A DNA stretch of 64,000 nt from SMWN01 sp965221455 (GCA_965221455.1 OZ244890.1:1240001-1304000), one strand, 5' to 3'; positions 25,615 through 34,522 are shown, counted from the first letter of the stretch. Notes: a model not told the origin generated them from the letters alone. Numbers and translations: made by a program.

Positions 25615-25731
25615 ATTTTGGCGATACTCTTTGAAATAGAGGTCTTTATTAAAGTCGCGACTCTACCCGATCATACCTGTGATCGCCACTCAACTGGCGC
25701 ATTCAGAACGTCAATCCATTAGACTGGGCTC

Positions 25732-26580
25732 ATGATTCAAACAGGTAATTTCATTATCGTTTCACTGCTGAGTTTTATCTTTATTGGTCAGTTTGCCGCA
25801 GCAGACAATCAAGAATTGAGTCGGGAACAGAAAATTGCCGACAACCTGACCCGGATTGCGGATGCAGACGAAATTACCGGCTTACAGGCATTGGGTGGTC
25901 GATTTATCGGACTCTACAAAAGTGCAAGTTCCGGCGAAATAAGTAAACCAGGGGAAACCAACGGTGTTGTTATCCTGGTACACGGTATGGGCGCACATCC
26001 AGACTGGCCGGATGTGATTTCTCCACTACGAAAACAACTTGCGGAATATGGTTGGTCCACATTTTCAATACAGATGCCAATTCTGTCTCCAGAAGAACCT
26101 ATTGCCGAATATGGTAATATACTGAAAATTGCAACTAGTCGAATACGATCTGCGGTTGATTATCTTCATGCTTGGGAGATGCGGCCTATTATTTTATTAG
26201 GTTATGGCTTTGGTGCTACGCAAGCAGCAAGTTTTTTGGCGAGTGACAATTCTGAAAGTGTAGCTGCGTTCGTATCTGTGAGTATGCTCAGTCAAAAATT
26301 CATCAGGCCGGTTCTGGATGTGTATAAATTTATTGGCAAGATAGGCATTCCCATACTTGATATCTATGCGCAGAATGATTTAGATAATAACAGACGAGGA
26401 ATTGATGATCGTCGTCTGGCGGCAAGTAAGAACAGTCATGTTTTATTTCAACAAATCGAATTCCAACAAGCAGGACATTATTATTTGGGTGTCGAAAATG
26501 CGTTGGCGGCACAGATTCACATATGGTTGCAACAAATAATATCTGTCATTACAGAATCCGGCGAGGGTTATGAGAATTAG
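25732..26580 (+). CDS. DUF3530-family exported alpha/beta-hydrolase-fold protein
   Basis: The 282-residue protein begins with a signal peptide (cleavage near A-A-A-D, residues 22-25). It has hydrolase-fold landmarks: the L-V-H-G-M-G-A-H-P-D-W oxyanion-loop region (82-92) and a late A-G-H-Y-Y histidine segment. The nucleophile elbow is G157-Y-G-F-G161, with glycine where serine is expected in G-x-S-x-G. It is therefore probably not a classical serine hydrolase. Function unknown; it appears monocistronic. Confidence 0.75.
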   Translation: MIQTGNFIIVSLLSFIFIGQFAAADNQELSREQKIADNLTRIADADEITGLQALGGRFIGLYKSASSGEISKPGETNGVVILVHGMGAHPDWPDVISPLRKQLAEYGWSTFSIQMPILSPEEPIAEYGNILKIATSRIRSAVDYLHAWEMRPIILLGYGFGATQAASFLASDNSESVAAFVSVSMLSQKFIRPVLDVYKFIGKIGIPILDIYAQNDLDNNRRGIDDRRLAASKNSHVLFQQIEFQQAGHYYLGVENALAAQIHIWLQQIISVITESGEGYEN

Positions 26581-26645
26581 CTCGAAGTTTATAATCGAAA
26601 CAACAGACTTGATAAAAAATCCTTTTGACCATAGAGGAGAGGACG

Positions 26646-26759
26646 ATGAATCAAGAAGTTGATGCTGTTCGTGCTGCGGACAAACAGGAATACATCTACC
26701 GATTTTTTCAGGTTTCAGATTTTACTGATAACAACAGTATGACAATACAATACAGGTAG
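26646..26759 (+). CDS. Possible small protein (37 residues)
   Basis: A short frame with an unusually good ribosome site (AGAGGAGAGG about 3-5 bases before ATG) just upstream of the SPFH gene. The product is polar, mixed in charge, with no signal or membrane segment and no family I recognise. It may be a real small protein, a leader, or a remnant. Confidence 0.35.
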   Translation: MNQEVDAVRAADKQEYIYRFFQVSDFTDNNSMTIQYR

Positions 26760-26776
26760 TTTTTGAGGAGAGAATT

Positions 26777-27715
26777 ATGGATGGGGTAATAATATTTACG
26801 TTTATCTTTCTGGGGCTGGTAATCATTGGCCTTTTTAAAGCCGTCAATGTGGTTGATCAGGGTTACGAGTATACGGTTGAACGTTTTGGAGAATATCGAA
26901 GGACGTTACGCCCAGGATTACATTTCATCATACCTTTCTTCGATATGATTGGGGCCAAGATGAATATGATGGAATCGGTGATGGAGGTACCGTCTCAGGA
27001 GGTGATTACCAAAGATAATGCCATGGTCAGAGTAGATGGCGTAGTATTTTTCCAAATACTAAATGCAGCGAAGGCGGCTTATGAAGTAAACGATTTAACC
27101 CGAGCGATAATGAATCTTAACATGACCAATATTCGTACGGTAATGGGTTCAATGGATCTGGATGAGTTGTTGTCAAAAAGAGATGCTATAAACGCACGGT
27201 TGCTCCATGTTGTTGATGAAGCTACAAGTCCCTGGGGAGTGAAAGTCACTCGTATTGAGATTAAGGATATTACACCTCCATCTGATCTGGTTGAATCTAT
27301 GGCCAGGCAAATGAAAGCGGAGCGAGACAAACGTGCAAACATTCTTGAAGCTGAAGGCTTTAAACAAGCTGAGATTCTCAAAGCAGACGGTGAAAAGAAA
27401 GCGGCAATTCTCGAGGCTGAGGGTCGTAAAGAATCGGCTTTTCGAGATGCGGAAGCTAGAGAGAGAGAGGCAGAAGCTGAAGCCAGGGCAACTACTGATG
27501 TTTCAAACGCCATTGCCTCAGGCGGTACTCAGGCGATTAACTATTTCGTAGCAACTAAATATGTGGAAGCATTGAAAGAAATTGCGTCGGCACCAAATCA
27601 AAAAGTGATATTGATGCCGCTCGAGGCTGGCAACGTGATTGGTGCGCTCGCGGGTATCACCGAAATCGCCAAGGAAACATTTGGTAAATCAAATAATGAT
27701 GAAGCGCCTGATTGA
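26777..27715 (+). CDS. qmcA: SPFH/band-7 membrane protein (QmcA-like)
   Basis: The 312-residue protein has one N-terminal membrane helix (about 3-22), then the SPFH domain (V-D-Q-G-Y-E-Y-T-V-E-R-F-G, L-R-P-G-L-H-F-I-I-P). A long Ala/Glu/Lys-rich coiled coil (about 175-245), with repeated I-L-E-A-E-G-x-K units, and a C-terminal oligomerisation region follow. Family members form large membrane-bound rings and work in membrane organisation and protein quality control. The NfeD partner gene follows after 37 bp, the typical pairing. A strong GAGGAGAG ribosome site precedes it. Confidence 0.9.
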   Translation: MDGVIIFTFIFLGLVIIGLFKAVNVVDQGYEYTVERFGEYRRTLRPGLHFIIPFFDMIGAKMNMMESVMEVPSQEVITKDNAMVRVDGVVFFQILNAAKAAYEVNDLTRAIMNLNMTNIRTVMGSMDLDELLSKRDAINARLLHVVDEATSPWGVKVTRIEIKDITPPSDLVESMARQMKAERDKRANILEAEGFKQAEILKADGEKKAAILEAEGRKESAFRDAEAREREAEAEARATTDVSNAIASGGTQAINYFVATKYVEALKEIASAPNQKVILMPLEAGNVIGALAGITEIAKETFGKSNNDEAPD

Positions 27716-27752
27716 TTATACTTAATAAACTTCGTTATGGAGGGTGAGTTGG

Positions 27753-28202
27753 ATGGAATGGATTGGCAACATAATATTTTGGCATTGGTTGATCCTGGCC
27801 GTGGGGCTGATTATTCTGGAAATACTCTTGCCTGGCGCCTATTTTCTATGGATAGGTGTCTCAGCGGCTGTGGTAGGCGGCGCGATGTTTATATTCCCTG
27901 ATCTCCCCTTTCTGATTCAGATACTGTTTTTTGCTGTGCTATCGTTGATTACTGCGTTGATATATAAAACTAATCGCAGGAATAATCCAGTGGTTACAGA
28001 TGTGCCGACATTAAATCGACGGGGCGAACATTACATTGGTCGGACGTTTACTTTGACAGAACCTATTGTTAACGGCACGGGGAAGATCAAGGTAGACGAT
28101 TCAATCTGGAAAATAAGTGGCGAGAATATGCAGGCGGGCGCGGAAGTACGTGTTGTCTCTGTAGAAAGTACGACATTGGTGGTCGAGTCAAGTGTTCGGT
28201 AA
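27753..28202 (+). CDS. NfeD-family membrane protein (YbbJ-like)
   Basis: About 149 residues with hydrophobic N-terminal helices (residues about 8-70), then a C-terminal OB-fold NfeD domain (Y-I-G-R-T-F-T-L-T-E-P-I-x-N-G-x-G-K-I-K-V-D-D). It pairs with the SPFH protein upstream and is thought to regulate or cap the SPFH assembly. I choose the ATG at 27753, 8 bases after GGAGGG, rather than the GTG at 27744, which overlaps that ribosome site. Confidence 0.88.
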   Translation: MEWIGNIIFWHWLILAVGLIILEILLPGAYFLWIGVSAAVVGGAMFIFPDLPFLIQILFFAVLSLITALIYKTNRRNNPVVTDVPTLNRRGEHYIGRTFTLTEPIVNGTGKIKVDDSIWKISGENMQAGAEVRVVSVESTTLVVESSVR

Positions 28203-28482
28203 TGATATTTGATGATTTACAGGTGCCGTAGATTGGACGAAAGCACCAGTGAGAAATGTTATTGTTTTTTATTGAATGATTATAGTGAAGCCATCAGAAT
28301 GAAATCAATAAAAAGATTCATCGGGTTCCATGTTCCAATAATCATGCTTGGTTTGCTTCGGTGATTTAAAGTATTACCGCCTGTAAAATTGGATGGTCAT
28401 TTTTGTAAGGATAGGGACATAATTTTTTTTCCTCCTGACAAGCCGGTATCGACTACACAATAATTCAGAGGTAAAATTTGTC

Positions 28483-28734
28483 ATGTCTGGAAACACTGAT
28501 AGCTATTGGGTGGCCAATGTACGTCTTATTCTCAAGCTCTTGCTGATCTGGTTCATTGTCTCTTTCCTGTTCGGCATTATTCTGGTTGAACCTCTCAATA
28601 TGATCAAAATCGCCGGATTTAAATTGGGCTTTTGGTTTTCCCAACAAGGATCAATTATCAGTTTTGTTGTTCTGATTTTTTATTACATCAAGAAAATGGA
28701 TCAACTCGATACTAAATATAACGTTCACGATTAA
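28483..28734 (+). CDS. DUF4212 small subunit of a sodium/solute symporter
   Basis: An 83-residue protein with two membrane helices (about 14-35 and 48-68) and a conserved Y-W-x-x-N-x-x-L N-terminus, typical of DUF4212. In many bacteria this gene directly precedes the VC_2705-type symporter, as here (11 bp gap), and is taken to be its accessory subunit. Confidence 0.88.
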   Translation: MSGNTDSYWVANVRLILKLLLIWFIVSFLFGIILVEPLNMIKIAGFKLGFWFSQQGSIISFVVLIFYYIKKMDQLDTKYNVHD

Positions 28735-28745
28735 TCGGAAGATCC

Positions 28746-30587
28746 ATGGAACTGAGAATTCTAACTTTTCTGATTATCGGCTTTACCCTTGTCGTATATA
28801 TCGGCATTGCATTTTGGGCCAAAGCCAAAACAACAAGTGATTTTTATATTGCCGGAAAGGGTGTTCATCCTGTCGTTAACGGCATGGCGACTGCCGCAGA
28901 CTGGATGTCGGCCGCCTCTTTTATATCCATGGCCGGGCTCATTTCATTTATGGGTTATGAAGCAGGCATGTATCTGATGGGATGGACAGGAGGTTACGTT
29001 TTGTTGGCGATGTTATTGGCACCTTATTTACGAAAGTTCGGTAAGTTTACTGTGCCTGAATTTATTGGTGAGCGCTATTATTCGCAAACGGCACGTGTTA
29101 TTGCCGTGATTTGTCTTATTTTTATTTCATTCACTTATGTTGCTGGCCAGATGCGTGGTGTTGGCATCGTCTTCTCCCGTTTCCTGGAGTTACCAATCGA
29201 ACAAGGTCTGTTTGTGGGTATGGGTATCGTCTTTATCTACTCCGTACTGGGCGGAATGAAAGGCATTACCTATACACAGGTCGCACAATACGTCGTACTT
29301 ATTTTTGCCTATACGATGCCTGCTGTATTTTTGGCTTTTCAATTTACGGGTAATCCAGTACCACAACTCGCATTGGGAAGTTCAATGTCAGATGGATCGG
29401 GTTATTTGTTAAATGCACTTGATCAATCACTGGTTGAATTGGGTTTTGGTTCATACACAGAACCTTTCAATGATAAATCAATGGTTGATGTGTTCGCGAT
29501 CACACTGGCACTGATGCTTGGTACCGCTGGCCTGCCGCATGTAATTGTCCGTTTTTTTACCGTTCCCAAGGTTTCAGATGCTAGAAAATCTGCTGCTTGG
29601 GCTCTGGTGTTTATTGCACTGTTATACACAACAGCCGCCTCGGTTGGTGCGCTTGGTCGTATAAATTTGATCAACTCCATTAATACGCCTGACAAGACCG
29701 GCACAGTTTATGAGTCCATGCCCGATTGGTTTCAGACCTGGGAAACCTCAGGTCTTTTGGCCTGGTATGATCATAATGGTGATGGCAAGTTACAGTATGC
29801 TGCTGGGTCTGCCTTTGCTGGCAATGGTAAACCTCAATTTAAAGAAGGCGAAGTTGGAAAGCACGGTCAACGCTTAACAAGCAATCCTTCAGAAGGTGTT
29901 GTAGCTAATGGCGCGCCTTTTGCTAATGAAATTTATGTTGATCGCGATATCATGGTGTTGGCCAACCCGGAAATCGCTCGCTTACCTGCGTGGGTAATTG
30001 CTTTAATTGCTGCTGGTGGAGTAGCTGCTGCTTTATCAACTGCGGCTGGATTATTGCTGGTTATTTCCGCCAGTATTTCTCACGACTTACTTAAGAGTAC
30101 GTTTTACCTGGCTATCAGCGAAAAAAATGAACTTTGGGCAGGTCGCCTTGCTTCCACTGCAGCGATACTGGTTGCGGGCTATCTCGGTCTGCATCCACCT
30201 GCATTTGTTGCGCAAGTCGTTGCCTTCGCTTTTGGCCTGGCCGCCTCATCGTTATTTCCAGTCATTATTATGGGCATATTCAATAAAAGAATGAATAAAT
30301 GGGGTGCAATCACCGGTATGGTGACGGGTCTCGTTTTTACCGTGGGTTATATAATTTATTTTAAAGGGATATTTATTGAACCGATGGCGGCGAATACACC
30401 GGAATACTGGTTGTTTGGTATTTCGCCTGAAGGTATCGGTGCAGTAGGTATGGTGTTAAACATTACCGTTGCCACACTGGTCGCAAAATTTACACCCGCA
30501 CCGCCATTAGAAGTTCAGCAATTGGTGGACAGTATACGAATCCCGAAGGATGCTCAAGCAGACATCCGCATTAACAATCTTGCTTAG
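28746..30587 (+). CDS. Sodium:solute symporter, VC_2705 subfamily (ActP-like)
   Basis: The 613-residue multi-helix protein of the SSS family is related to acetate permeases: D-F-Y-I-A-G near the start, then A-T-A-A-D-W-M-S-A-A-S-F-I-S-M-A-G and G-T-A-G-L-P-H-V-I-V-R-F. A soluble loop near residues 325-400 separates helices and carries an EF-hand-like D-H-N-G-D-G-K-L. It probably imports a small organic acid with Na+; the substrate cannot be told. It forms a unit with the DUF4212 gene upstream. Confidence 0.88.
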   Translation: MELRILTFLIIGFTLVVYIGIAFWAKAKTTSDFYIAGKGVHPVVNGMATAADWMSAASFISMAGLISFMGYEAGMYLMGWTGGYVLLAMLLAPYLRKFGKFTVPEFIGERYYSQTARVIAVICLIFISFTYVAGQMRGVGIVFSRFLELPIEQGLFVGMGIVFIYSVLGGMKGITYTQVAQYVVLIFAYTMPAVFLAFQFTGNPVPQLALGSSMSDGSGYLLNALDQSLVELGFGSYTEPFNDKSMVDVFAITLALMLGTAGLPHVIVRFFTVPKVSDARKSAAWALVFIALLYTTAASVGALGRINLINSINTPDKTGTVYESMPDWFQTWETSGLLAWYDHNGDGKLQYAAGSAFAGNGKPQFKEGEVGKHGQRLTSNPSEGVVANGAPFANEIYVDRDIMVLANPEIARLPAWVIALIAAGGVAAALSTAAGLLLVISASISHDLLKSTFYLAISEKNELWAGRLASTAAILVAGYLGLHPPAFVAQVVAFAFGLAASSLFPVIIMGIFNKRMNKWGAITGMVTGLVFTVGYIIYFKGIFIEPMAANTPEYWLFGISPEGIGAVGMVLNITVATLVAKFTPAPPLEVQQLVDSIRIPKDAQADIRINNLA

Positions 30588-30665
30588 GGTGAGGATTTTT
30601 TATCGCCCCCCCCCTATGTAAAGAGGCGAAGCTACATTCCAGGCGGTGTTCTTTATACTATTTTC
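30588..30665. other. Short convergent gap with a run of nine C
   Basis: Between the symporter and mscL stops. It holds nine consecutive C (30606-30614). Because it lies outside coding sequence and between convergent genes, phase variation is not suggested. Confidence 0.5.
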
Positions 30666-30965
30666 CTACGAGGACGCTCTTAATTTTTGTTGTTTCAGCA
30701 AGCCACGTATTTCCGTGAGCAATATTATGTCTTCAGAAGGTTTTGTCAGAATCTCAGGAGGGTCTTCATCTTTATCTCCGCTAATGGTAATTGCCAGATC
30801 TGAAAAGTGGACACCACCTAAAGCAACACCTATCGGTGGCATGATTATATCAGATACTAAAGAATAAATGATTTTGCAAAATATGCCGCTAAAAGCCATG
30901 CCAACAGCCACGTCAATAATACTTCCCCTCGTTGCAAAGTCTTTGAATTTTTGTGCCATGCTCAT
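30666..30965 (-). CDS. mscL: Internally deleted MscL-like protein lacking the second membrane helix
   Basis: The N-terminus (F-A-T-R-G-S-I-I-D-V-A-V-G) through I-I-M-P-P-I-G and G-G-V-H-F-S-D-L matches MscL helix 1 and the start of the periplasmic loop. The C-terminus (I-L-L-T-E-I-R-G-L-L-K-Q-Q) matches the cytoplasmic bundle. The whole second transmembrane helix is absent, giving 99 residues against about 136. The pore-lining segment is also altered: M-A-F-S-G-I-F-C-K-I stands where V-I-I-G-A-A-F-G-K-I is usual, losing both packing glycines. A good AGGAGAGG ribosome site remains. It is unlikely to form a normal channel and may be decaying. Confidence 0.8.
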   Translation of the reverse strand: MSMAQKFKDFATRGSIIDVAVGMAFSGIFCKIIYSLVSDIIMPPIGVALGGVHFSDLAITISGDKDEDPPEILTKPSEDIILLTEIRGLLKQQKLRASS

Positions 30966-31886
30966 AAATAGCCTCTCCTGTTAATAATTTGGGTTATTAA
31001 AGTTTGAGTCTGAAACAGTTTATACTTGTGATCGCTTGTTGTCTCCGGCGCTACTTTCTGCAGTACTCATTCAGGGGTTCTCTAATTGAATCTATAGCCA
31101 AGAAAATTCAGGAAAGATGATAGAATGCCATTCTTCAGTAAATCTTTTGAACTTTGTTTATTCTTGATGCCATGAAAAACAAGAAAAATAGATCTGTTAA
31201 AATAGTCATTCTTTCTTAATACATATATCAAAATTGGCTATTGTGATCAGGTATAGCCATCGGGCTTTAATGATGCAATAGATTACAATATCCTCGGAGC
31301 AGTTTGATCTGATTGCTTATTTAAATTTTGTCATGATTTTTCACGAATTTTCCGGTTTATGTGAGTGAGTTGGCGGGCGTATGACTGTATCCTGAAGATA
31401 ACGTAAAATTTTGTCACAAGATAATGAACCAAGATATGCGATGAAAATGCTTTAAATAATTGACATTAATATAACAGCGTTACTAAACTAAAATAATCGT
31501 GAATTATTATGAATCGAGCCAATTTGGCATGTATGTAAATCCATGAAAATGATTGGATCTTTTCCAGTGTGATCCTATAGTCAACAGGGCATAATCATAT
31601 GCAGTAAGTGTCAATCAGTCGTTATACTGGCTTGTTTAGAGAGTGAACTGGTTATTCTGTAAGTAGACAAGAAAATAGCGTATAAGGTGTGATGAAGTGG
31701 GGGCTGTTTGCTCGTCTCATACCGACAAATTAAGTACGACGGATTTAGCCCTTCCGGGGCTATAGTAAGCAGCTGGATTGAGCAAGCCAAGAAGACGGAT
31801 TCTTGCCATCGCGTGTTTTGAAGATCAAATTTTGGTTTGATATTGCAACGATTAAAGCATCATTAATATTGTAGGGGGATAATGGT
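30966..31886. other. Long AT-rich gene-free stretch
   Basis: About 920 bp between the divergent mscL and channel-like genes, with no coding frame I can support. It contains one good rightward promoter candidate (31460-31489) and a small hairpin, TAGCCC-TTCCG-GGGCTA, at 31746-31762. It could hold a long leader or a small RNA. Confidence 0.55.
31460..31489 (+). promoter_or_regulatory. Candidate sigma70 promoter about 400 bp before the channel-like gene
   Basis: Perfect -35 TTGACA (31460-31465) and TAAACT (31484-31489), separated by 18 bp in AT-rich DNA. A transcript would carry a leader of about 390 nt to the gene at 31887 or be a separate RNA. Confidence 0.45.
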
Positions 31887-33353
31887 ATGGATATTAGTTC
31901 TTTGATGAATTCATTACAGACTACATTGGGCGATCAATTACCAAAGATAGCTGGTGCCGTCATTATACTGATTGGTGGTTGGCTATTTGCGGTCATTGTC
32001 CGGGCGGTAACGCGCAAGGCTTTGAGTTTGATAAGGCTCAACGAGCGGGTTTACGATAATAATGGAGATAACAGTAAAGGTATCGATCTGGAGAGTGGTC
32101 TAGCTTCCGGTACTTTCTGGGTTGCGCTGTTGATTACGGCGATTGCTGTGTTTGATGCGCTGGGACTTGAACTTGTTTCTGCGCCATTGAATACACTGGC
32201 TAACCAAATTTTCGAGTACATTCCGCAGCTCGTTGGTGGCGGCGTTTTAATCATCGTATCATGGTTGTTTGCGTCGTTGGCAAAAATGATTGTTAACAAA
32301 GCATTGTCTGCCACGACATTAGACGATAAGTTGTCTGAAGAAGCCGGTATGACACCCATGAGTTTGAATCTGGCCAATGCGATATATTGGTTTATCATCT
32401 TACTCTTTTTACCGGCGATTCTTGGGACCTTCCAGCTTGGTGGCTTACTGGATCCTGTACAGTCTATGGTCGACAAGATATTGAATATTATCCCCGATAT
32501 TTTTGCGGCGCTTGTTATTGGTGTGGTCGGTTGGTTTGTCGCTAAAATATTACGTGATATTTCAACGAATCTTTTGTCTGCTGCCGGGATTGATGGTTTG
32601 AGTCAAAAGGCTGGATTAAAGGAAGATATTAGCCTATCGCAGCTCACTGGAACGATTATATTTATTTTTATATTTATTCCGGCGTTGATTGCAGCACTGA
32701 ATACATTACAGATCGAGGCGATTTCAAAACCAGCGACTGATATGTTGGCAATGGTTATGGGCGCAATTCCAAATATGTTTGCTGCGGTTTTGATTATTTT
32801 TATCACATACTATGTGGCGAAATTGGCAGCCAATCTAGTGGTTAATCTATTGGAAGGTATGGGCGTGAATAGCGTGCCCACCAAGTTGGGGTTAGGAGAT
32901 GCTCTTGATGATAATTTCACTGTCTCGGTTTTGGTTGGCAAGCTCATCATATTTTTCGCCACGCTATTTGCCACTGTTGAGGCATCCAACCGACTTGGAT
33001 TTGGGCAAGTCAGAGATATTGTTTCGACCTTTATCCAGTTTGGTGGCCAGATATTACTGGGATCTGTGATTCTTGCGGTTGGTTTCTGGCTGGCGAATAT
33101 TGCTTACTTGGGCATCAAAAGGGTCAGTGGTGAAGAAGCAGCTGCGATGGCTGGACTTGCCCGTATCGCTATTCTGACACTGGTAGCGGCGATGGGTTTA
33201 CGTTCCATGGGCATAGCTGACGACATCGTCAATATGGCCTTTGGCCTAACGTTAGGCGCGGTTGCTGTTACCATTGCGCTGTCTTTTGGTTTGGGGGGCC
33301 GCGAGGCTGCAGGCAAACAGATGGAATATTGGCTGAGTAACTTCAGAAAATAA
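31887..33353 (+). CDS. Mechanosensitive-channel-related membrane protein with five TM_helix repeats (CmpX-like)
   Basis: The 488-residue integral membrane protein is built from about five internal repeats of 90-94 residues. Each has an amphipathic segment ending I-P or similar, then a membrane helix of the type P-x-x-x-x-A-x-x-I-x-x-x-x-W-x-x-A. The repeats start near residues 19, 113, 203, 295 and 386. This is the conserved TM_helix arrangement found in CmpX-type proteins, related to MscS pore helices. The C-terminus (F-G-L-G-G-R-E-A-A-G) resembles the MscS pore end, but there is no MscS beta domain. Likely role in membrane-stress response. Ribosome site TAGGGGGA. Confidence 0.82.
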   Translation: MDISSLMNSLQTTLGDQLPKIAGAVIILIGGWLFAVIVRAVTRKALSLIRLNERVYDNNGDNSKGIDLESGLASGTFWVALLITAIAVFDALGLELVSAPLNTLANQIFEYIPQLVGGGVLIIVSWLFASLAKMIVNKALSATTLDDKLSEEAGMTPMSLNLANAIYWFIILLFLPAILGTFQLGGLLDPVQSMVDKILNIIPDIFAALVIGVVGWFVAKILRDISTNLLSAAGIDGLSQKAGLKEDISLSQLTGTIIFIFIFIPALIAALNTLQIEAISKPATDMLAMVMGAIPNMFAAVLIIFITYYVAKLAANLVVNLLEGMGVNSVPTKLGLGDALDDNFTVSVLVGKLIIFFATLFATVEASNRLGFGQVRDIVSTFIQFGGQILLGSVILAVGFWLANIAYLGIKRVSGEEAAAMAGLARIAILTLVAAMGLRSMGIADDIVNMAFGLTLGAVAVTIALSFGLGGREAAGKQMEYWLSNFRK

Positions 33354-33380
33354 TCTGATAGGTTAAGTTAATGCGTAAAG

Positions 33381-33409
33381 CCTCTGCCTGATTTTGGCAG
33401 AGGTTTTTT
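33381..33409 (+). terminator. Rho-independent terminator after the channel-like gene
   Basis: CCTCTGCC (33381-33388) and GGCAGAGG (33396-33403) form a perfect 8-bp stem with a 7-base loop, followed by six T. Confidence 0.92.
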
Positions 33410-33523
33410 ATTTGTATTTGAAATAGATTGGTTCGGATAACTAACCTGGATTTTCTCCAGAACTTCCAGCGTTATTACAATATTTTTGTAAACTTTTCTT
33501 GTTTTATATATTAAAGTTTTAAT

Positions 33524-33602
33524 ATACCAGTTTGGTATCGTGCTTCTTGGGTAAGCTGTGTATATTGCATTACACGCCTCTTTCCTGATGCGTTGGGGAA
33601 AG
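33524..33602 (+). promoter_or_regulatory. Possible operator and leader hairpin upstream of the tungstate-type transporter
   Basis: ATACCA-GTT-TGGTAT (33524-33538) is a perfect operator-like palindrome. CTTTCC/GGAAAG (33580-33585 and 33597-33602) forms a small stem further down, about 90 bp before the first transporter gene. I cannot assign either to a known regulator or to a molybdenum/tungsten riboswitch. Confidence 0.35.
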
Positions 33603-33694
33603 TCGTGGATGATGGTGCAGTTTATCCCAACTGAATCCTCCAGGAATTATTTTTACAAGTTGCTTCCACGTTATTGAATAACAGGCAAACGAAG

Positions 33695-34516
33695 ATGAAA
33701 AAAATATTTAATATATTATTTCTGCTGGTTTGTCTTTCCTCCCAATTATCCGATGCCAAGGAACGATTACGGTTAGCCACGACGACTAGTACGGATAATT
33801 CAGGGTTGCTGTCTGTGTTGCATCCGCCATTTGAAAAAGAACATGATGTTAATGTTGATGTGATCGCGGTCGGCACAGGAAAGGCGTTGCGTCTCGGCAA
33901 GAATGGTGATGTTGATGTGGTGATGGTGCATGCACCCGCTGCGGAGATCAATTTTGTTGAAAAAGGTTACGGCATAAAGCGATTACCTGTGATGTATAAT
34001 GATTTTGTCATTTTGGGTCCACAAAATGATCTTGCTAAACTGGCTCAGGCTTTATCATTAAAAGACGCACTCAATAGAATTATTGATTCTGGACAACATT
34101 TCATTTCACGGGGAGATGATTCAGGCACACACAAAAAAGAGATATCACTTTGGCGATCCGCAGTGAAGCATCCACAAGGTGGCTGGTATATGTCTGCCGG
34201 GCAAGGTATGGGGGCTGTTATACAGATAGCGAATGACAAGCAGGCCTACACGTTGTCAGATAGAGGAACTTATCTTGCACTTAAAGACAAGATTGGTTTA
34301 GTGCCTGTGTTTGAAGGAGATCCCGAATTATTCAACCCTTATCACGTGATTATTGTTAACCCGGCTAAACATCCTCATATAAAAGTTGAATTAGCCCAAA
34401 AATATGTTGATTTTCTCGGTGGAGAAGTCGGTCAGAATATTATTAGAGAATTTAAGAAAGCAGGCGAGTTATTATTTAAACCGTACATGACTGAATATAT
34501 GTTTAAATCAGATTAA
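33695..34516 (+). CDS. tupA: Tungstate-type ABC transporter substrate-binding protein
   Basis: The 273-residue exported protein has a signal peptide (M-K-K-I-F, cleavage near S-D-A-K). It also has the TupA signature: T-T-T-S-T-x-x-S-G-L-L near the N-terminus, G-T-G-K-A-L-R-L-G-x-x-G-D-V-D-V, V-H-A-P, S-R-G-D-D-S-G-T-H and Y-T-L-S-D-R-G-T-Y. TupA binds tungstate, often with high selectivity over molybdate. I start at the ATG 33695, which begins the signal peptide, rather than the TTG at 33674. A second, fused copy follows after 6 bp. Confidence 0.88.
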   Translation: MKKIFNILFLLVCLSSQLSDAKERLRLATTTSTDNSGLLSVLHPPFEKEHDVNVDVIAVGTGKALRLGKNGDVDVVMVHAPAAEINFVEKGYGIKRLPVMYNDFVILGPQNDLAKLAQALSLKDALNRIIDSGQHFISRGDDSGTHKKEISLWRSAVKHPQGGWYMSAGQGMGAVIQIANDKQAYTLSDRGTYLALKDKIGLVPVFEGDPELFNPYHVIIVNPAKHPHIKVELAQKYVDFLGGEVGQNIIREFKKAGELLFKPYMTEYMFKSD

Positions 34517-34522
34517 TGACTC

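Noticed and set aside
30606..30614. Run of nine C as a phase-variation tract
   Set aside because: It lies between two convergent stop codons, not in a promoter or coding sequence.
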